Below, piece after piece: positions 58,658 through 64,000 of a stretch of 64,000 bases of DNA (its first letter is position 1; each line of letters begins with the position of its first letter). Source of the stretch: Pleodorina starrii (Eukaryota; Chlorophyta; Chlorophyceae; Chlamydomonadales; Volvocaceae). The position numbers and the translations under genes are program-made. The stretch is taken from positions 3,720,001 to 3,784,000 of the forward strand of contig BRXU01000001.1 in NCBI GenBank assembly GCA_030267565.1, given 5' to 3'. The notes under the pieces were generated by a model. That model saw only the letters and a list, made by a program, of their open reading frames with translations. It was not told where the DNA came from and ran no database searches.

Positions 58658-61600
58658 TCACGACTGCGCACGCCGCGGCGCCTCCGAAGCCACGCCGCTG
58701 TCGCTGCTGCCCGCCGGAGAGCTGCCTCTCGGCGAGCCGCCGGCGGCGCCGGCCGCATCGGGCCCGCCGCTCGTGCTGCTGGGCCCTACACTCACGGGCC
58801 CCACGCTTGGCCCCGACTCCGGAACGGTTGAGAGGCTGGATTTGCCCAGACGTAGCGCATCGTCGAAGGAGTTGCCGCTGCCGCCGAGGCCGCCGCCGCC
58901 GATGCCAACCGCCAGACCCGATCTGAGGCCAAGGGGCTCCAAGGCGAGAGCGCCCTCGAGGTCGGCCGGGAATACCTCCTCTTCGCCGTCAGCTGAGGCC
59001 CGTGTGGCAGCCGCCGGCCGGGGCATGCTGGGCCGGTCAAAGGGGCCCTGCGGGCCCACCCCGCCGTCAGCGGATGCCGCCAGAGCCGCAGTGACGTACG
59101 GCGGCGGTGGCGGCGGCGGCGCCGCCGCCGCCATCGTAGTCGCTCCCAGCGTCCCGGCGCCTTCGGCGCCGTACAACGACCCATCCGAGGCTGCCGCCTC
59201 GGCGCCGTTGGCCGCCGCCGCCGCGCCGCCGCTGCGGTCGACGGCGCCGCTGGTGCTGTTGCGCGGTACGGCGTCATGCCGTTTGCCGATGCCGCCGTTG
59301 ACGACATCACGCACGGCACGCAGAAGACTGAATGCGGCGGCGGAGGTGCCGCCAGCGCCTGACGGCTGCACATCAATACCGGCGGCGGCGGCGGCGGACT
59401 GACCCTCGACTCCGCCGCCGCCGCCACCGGCGCCGCCGCCACTCCCGGCGGCCAGGCCTTTCGCCTCCAGCGTCCGCAGACTGTCCCGCTGGAACCTCGG
59501 CGGCAGCGGCGCCGCTACCTCGGCGGCGGCGGCGGCTCGTCCAGGGCCGTAGTGCGGCACGTCGATCCCTAGCCAAGCTGACGGCGCCGCTGCCGCCGCC
59601 GCTGCCGTCGCCGTGGCCGCCTCGCCGCCGGTGTCGGATCCTGGAAGGCTGGTGCGCATGCCGCCGCGGCTGTACAGTGGTTCCCCCATAGATACGGGCC
59701 ACAGATCGCGCGGATGTGCGGCCATTGCCGTACCAACCGTCAGCGGCGGCGGCGGCGGGGACAGACCCAGCCGAGAGGGCTGGTACGGCAGCCAAGCGCC
59801 GCCGGAGGACAGCGCAGCTACGCCGCCGCCAGCGACGCTGCCGATGGAGACAGAGACGGGCGAGCCAAAGACGTCGTTGCCGCCACCGCCACCGCCGCCG
59901 CCGCTGCCGATGCTTCCGGGCAGGACTGGCGACACGGCCATGCAGGCGGGGTAGCTAAGCGGGGACCTCGGACTGGCGCTGGCCGATGCGGGAAACGGCC
60001 CGGAGGACGGGTCTGGTTGAACAACACTGGCATTGCTCGCAGGAGGGTTCAATGCAACGCCGTACGAGCAGAGAGTCGGAGCGAGTGGCAACAGGGATAC
60101 GGCGCCGTCGCCGCAATAGTAAGGGGGTAACAGTGGCGGCGGCGGCGGTGGTGGTAGGATGACCGGCCCCGGGAGGTCGGGTGTGTGATCGTCCGGGTCG
60201 TGCTTCCGGCCAGCTGTCGCGCGGGCAAAACGCGGCAAATCCGGATCCAGATTCAGGGCAGCGGCGGTAAGGCCGGGCGGCGGCGGCGGCGGTGGTGGTG
60301 AAGGCAGCGGGAAACCAGGGAACCCACTGCCACCGATACCGGCTTGCGGGCCCGCCGCCGCCGCCGCCGCCGCCAGAGCGCCGGCGCCGCCGGCCACACC
60401 GACGGCACCCGCCGTCCATTGCCGTACAGCCTCCCTATACGCCGCCGGCGCCATGGAGCCCGCCGCCGAGCCGCCGGCGGCGGCGGATGCCTTAATGGCA
60501 TCCAGGTTGGGCCGCATGAAGCCCGGCGGTACGGCACTCGTGTACGGCACTCCGCCCGTCACCACAGCGTCGCCCGTCCACGGCCCCATGGACGGCAGGG
60601 GCGGCAGATCGGACCCAACCACGACGACGGAGCCCGGCGGCGCGCTCGCCAGGCTGGGCCGAACAAACGGCGACCCCGCGGCGGCGGCGGCGGCGGAGGC
60701 AGGAGCTGCGGCGGCGGCGTCAGCGGGCCAGGCGGGCTGCAAGGCCTCCAAGGTGGCAGACTCCTGGCAGCCACCAACCGGCGGCCTCGCGAATCGCGCC
60801 ACCGCCGTGTAGTCTGGCGACGGCGAGGGCACCGGCGGCGGCGGCGGCGGCGCCGCCGCCGCCGCGAGCAGCTCCGTGGGCGTGACCCCCATGCTGGGGC
60901 GGAGGAACGGCGACATGGCCGCTGGCGGTGGCGGCGGCGGTGGCGGCGGCAGCGGCGGCACAGTAAGGACCTCGGCAGGGTCAACGCCCATGCTGGGGCG
61001 GAGGAACGGCGACACGGCCGCTGGCGGTGGTGGCGGCGGCGGCCGTGGCTCAGATACCGGGAAAGGCGGTGTGGGATGAACGCGCCGACTTCCCTGCATG
61101 ACGCGATCGCCGGAGATTTTGGTGTCGCGCCTAATCGCCGGCGATGACCTGGTGGCCTCAGCAATTGTACGGCGCGCGAAGGGGCTGGGCTCGTTCCAGG
61201 AGATGGCGGCCCCGGCGGCGGCGGCGGCGGTGGATTCCAACATCGGCGGCCGCGGCGGTGCCGCGCCGCCGTACATGTATTCGTGCGTATGCGCGCAGGG
61301 CGCCGACGCCACCGGCGCCGCGAGTGGAGGTGCGCCGTACTGCTGTACGAAGAGTCCGTAGTGAGGTGGCGGCGCTGGGGACGAGGCCGCGACGGCAGGC
61401 TGTGTGAAGTACGGCGACGGCATGGCGGCGGCCGGTGCCGGCGGGGCCGGGGCCGCTGTCGCCGAAGGGGGGACGGCAGCTGGCGGCGGCGACGGCGACG
61501 GCGGGGACGGGTCCGCGCCGCCGGCATCCTCCCGTGCCTGGCCGCCACAGGGCGTGACGCCACCGCTGGTGCAGGGCGCAGCCGCAGCAGTGCCGGCGGC

Positions 61601-62682
61601 AGCCTCGCGGTTTGTGCATGTAGGCAGCACCTCCGTTGAGTTCCCGGCCGCCGCCTCCGGGTCCCCTGCTTCCGCCGCCGCCGCCGCCGCAGTCGGCCCC
61701 GCCGCCGCCGCCGCCGCTGCCTCCGCCGTCGCTGTCACCGTCGCTGCGGACGCGACCGTCGCCTCCAGGGCGCACTCGACCGCCTCCGATGCCGCCTTGG
61801 CGGCGGAGGTGCTCGCAGCCGCCAGCGGCGCCGCCGCGCCGCCACCCGGCTGCCGTGCAACTGACGCTTCCATTAGCACGTCCAACGGCCGCAACTGCGC
61901 CGAATCCACGCGATCTTGCTCTCCGTCGGCGCTGCACACTATCGTGGCGCCGCCGCCGCCGCCTTCGTCACCGTCGCCGTCACTCGGCGATTCGCACGTC
62001 CGCCGCTCCCCCGGCTCTAACGACAGCGACGTGGGATGACGCTGCTGAGTCGGCGACCGTGACGTCAGCTGCGAGTCGCCGCCGCCGCCGCCGCCGCCAG
62101 TGCCCGCCGTACCAAACGAAGCGGCGCTGGTGTGCGGCACGGGCCACGACGGCGGATCATCGTCCACAAGGGCGGAAAGGGACGGCGGCCCGTGGGTCAG
62201 TGAGACGCAGCTGGTTGGCTCGTCCTCCGCCTCGGGCACGGTGGACAGGACGGGCGGCGCGAAGCGGGGCGGCTCCGCAGGGATCTCGAACGCGCGCATC
62301 ACAACCGCCAGTGCCGACGGCCCACTGCCGCCGCCGCCAGGGCTGCCGCCGCCGCCGCCGCCGCCGACAGGGCTGCCGCCGCCGCCGCCGCCGCCTACAC
62401 CGGCACCACTGACAAGACTGCCGCCGCTGCCGGGACCAGTGCCGCCACTGATCCCCATCGCGGCCGGTGCGTTGAGATCTGGGCTGGCGGCCGTGATCGC
62501 CAACTGTCCTTCCGGTTGGGGGGAGCCGTGCAGCGGCGACCCAAGCGGCAGCGACATGGCGGCGGCGGCGGTGGTTGCTGCGCTACCGCCGGCGCCTTTC
62601 AAAGTGCGGCCAACCGTCCGCATCTCAGCGATAGCCACGGGTGTCGCCGGGCTGTCCTGGCTAACAAGGTCTGCCCGAGCCT

Positions 62683-62713
<31 letters not shown>

Positions 62714-64000
62714 TGAGTCCTCAAAGTCGGTCTGAGTCTGAGAGGCCAGCGGGCTCTGCGCCGCCCCGCCGCTTCCAGGGAACCCCGCTCCGGCGGTAAA
62801 GCCGCCCGCCATCTGGGCCAGCAGCGCGCTCCAGGGAGAGGCGTCATCCGGGCCGGCGGCGGCGCCGCCGGCACCTGCAGGAGCGTCTCCACCGCCGCTG
62901 CCGCCAACTCTTTCGCGCGTTCCGCTCGCCTCTTGAGGGACACCCGGGCTTGACGCCACCGCCGCCGCAGCCGCCGCCGTGGCAGTCATGGCGTTGGATG
63001 CTGGGATAAGGGAGGAAATGGCGCCCTGAGGGTTGTTGTACGGCACAGTAGGGTTCAGTGACGGCGAGGGGGGCGGGGGCGGCAGCGGCTGCCCCTGCGT
63101 CAGGCTCTCCGAAGAGTTGCTGGCGTCGGACACGTGGACCGACCCGCGGGACAGTCGTGAGTGCGTCGGCGCCGCCGCGCCGGCGGCGCCCTGTGGCAGC
63201 GACGACGCGCGCGAGAGCCCGCCGCCGTTGCTGCCGCCGCCGCCGGCGCCGCCGCTGCTTCTGCGGCCCAGGTTGTCGCTGCCAAGCCGTCGGAGACCTC
63301 CGCCGCCGCCGCCGCTGCTGCCGTCGCCAGCAGCGGTGCGGGCGGCGGCGCTGGTCCGGGATATGCCCGGGAAGCTCGCGCCGACGGAGGGGCTGCACGC
63401 GTCCGTCGAGGCGGCGTTGAAGTGCGACAATGACGACGAGCTGCCGCCTTCGCCGCCGCCGCCCGCCGTCGACCCTGATGCCCGGCGCGAGCCACGCGTC
63501 GCCGCTGCGGCGCCGACGGCGCCGGCAGCGATACTGCTGGCGGCGCTGACGGGCGCGGCCGACGGTGAGGAGCTGTACGGCGATGAGTACGACGTGAAGG
63601 CCGCGGGGTCGAAGCAGCCAAAAGGTGTTGGTGTCAGTGTTAGTGTCGCTGCTACGGGACCGGGAGCCCCAGCCGCATGGGCCGGCGGCGACACGGCGAG
63701 ATTGCCGGGGCGGGCAGCGGCAGATCCGTAGGGGGCGATGGATCGGGCCATGCCGGTTCCGGAGCCATCGTAAGGATTTCCGGTGCCTGGCTGCCGCTGT
63801 TGCTGCTGCTGCTGCAGCAACATTGCGAGTTGGTGGCCGTGCCCGCCGCCTCCGGCGCCGGATAGCTGGGGTGACAGAGAGGGGGAAGGCGACGGTGACG
63901 GCGACGGCGGCCCCGCCAGAGGCACTGAAGGCTGGAGCGGCTGCGGTGGCGGGCTTAGTGTGGCGCCGCTGTTCATCCTCCTCGGGGCCATGACCGCCGC
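58658..64000 (-). CDS. C-terminal tail of a tandem paralogue of the receptor kinase (partial)
   Basis: One frame is open from the right edge of the window to TGA at 58658-58660 (1,780 residues). It has no kinase domain, so that must lie beyond 64000. It is identified by the same three islands in the same order as in the neighbouring giant kinase: A at 62189-62338, B at 59445-59504 and C at 58811-58900. It also has about eight F-x-R-P-S-like peptides, mostly at 60502-61182 (FVRPSLA, FLRPSMG twice, RFARPPVG, FMRPNLD, FARRTIA). The rest is Ala/Gly/Pro/Ser low-complexity sequence that does not align with the neighbour. A methionine at 63991 is not taken as the start because the frame stays open past it. 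Like its neighbour it is a single, apparently intron-free stretch. If the neighbour is a guide, the missing part includes a membrane helix and kinase domain. Confidence 0.8.
58811..58900 (-). other. Conserved tail island C of the paralogue
   Basis: Encodes GNSFDDALRLGKSSLSTVPE; counterpart of 40891-40980, with Asp for Glu as a visible change. Confidence 0.8.
59445..59504 (-). other. Conserved tail island B of the paralogue
   Basis: Encodes PPRFQRDSLRTLEAKGLAAG, the same 20 residues as 41785-41845. Confidence 0.8.
60502..61182 (-). repeat. Array of F-x-R-P-S-like peptides in the paralogue tail
   Basis: Six copies here, including two identical SPFLRPSMGV peptides encoded by near-identical blocks about 100 bases apart (near 60890 and 60988), with two outliers near 59030 and 60220. 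Confidence 0.75.
62189..62338 (-). other. Conserved tail island A of the paralogue
   Basis: Encodes SALAVVMRAFEIPAEPPRF and PTSCVSLTHG; counterpart of 45621-45770. Confidence 0.85.

Noticed and set aside
58057..58661. Minus-strand frames of about 190-210 codons
   Set aside because: No domain; overlapping frames are equally open; the position fits the 3' untranslated region of the paralogous kinase.

Overview
This window is nuclear DNA from a green alga, most likely a volvocine relative of Chlamydomonas. The evidence is: GC-rich, alanine/glycine/proline/glutamine-rich exons; many short GT-AG introns; TGTAA polyadenylation signals downstream of several stops; interstitial CCCTAAAA blocks, which match the Chlamydomonas-type telomere repeat; and AT-richer intergenic spacers in front of genes. 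The species cannot be fixed from the sequence alone. All exon models below were built by hand from splice signals, reading-frame phase and family motifs.

Layout. 1-150 may be the last exon of an unrecognised plus-strand gene. 3507-8923 (minus) is a complete 12-exon methylmalonate-semialdehyde dehydrogenase (ALDH6 class). It shares a 461-bp divergent spacer with 9385-17683 (plus), a very large group-I-like bZIP transcription factor. 17.7-28.7 kb holds no gene I can support. It contains simple repeats, telomere-like blocks, a perfect 31-bp hairpin and a 2-kb TGGTCAA satellite that reverses strand at 25175. 29001-33996 (minus) is a 9-exon PHT4/SLC17-type anion transporter, divergent from 35440-38812 (plus), a 7-exon lipoate-pathway octanoyltransferase (LIP2/LipB). 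40548-56698 (minus) is one giant receptor-like protein kinase: signal peptide, ectodomain, transmembrane helix, TKL-type kinase domain, then a tail of about 2,250 residues encoded in a single 6.9-kb open exon. 58658-64000 (minus) is the tail of a tandem paralogue whose kinase domain lies beyond the window.

The most unusual biology is in the two kinase tails. Three short islands are almost identical at the DNA level between the paralogues and lie in the same order. Between them is a run of degenerate F-x-R-P-S-[LM] peptides (about 13 in one tail, about 8 in the other). The rest of the tails has diverged into low-complexity sequence. This looks like an array of docking or phosphorylation peptides tethered to a receptor kinase; I do not recognise it from any described family.

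The window also carries several dispersed short repeats: 16 perfect copies of the near-palindrome GACCCRYGGGTC, in both coding and non-coding DNA; five copies of an intron-associated TATCCACGTATAGG element; and three copies of an ATGATACCGCAGCGGAGACG element near gene 3' ends. The metabolic genes have a loose link: LIP2 makes the lipoyl cofactor of branched-chain 2-oxoacid dehydrogenase, and the ALDH6 enzyme acts near the end of valine breakdown. I see no evidence that they are co-regulated.
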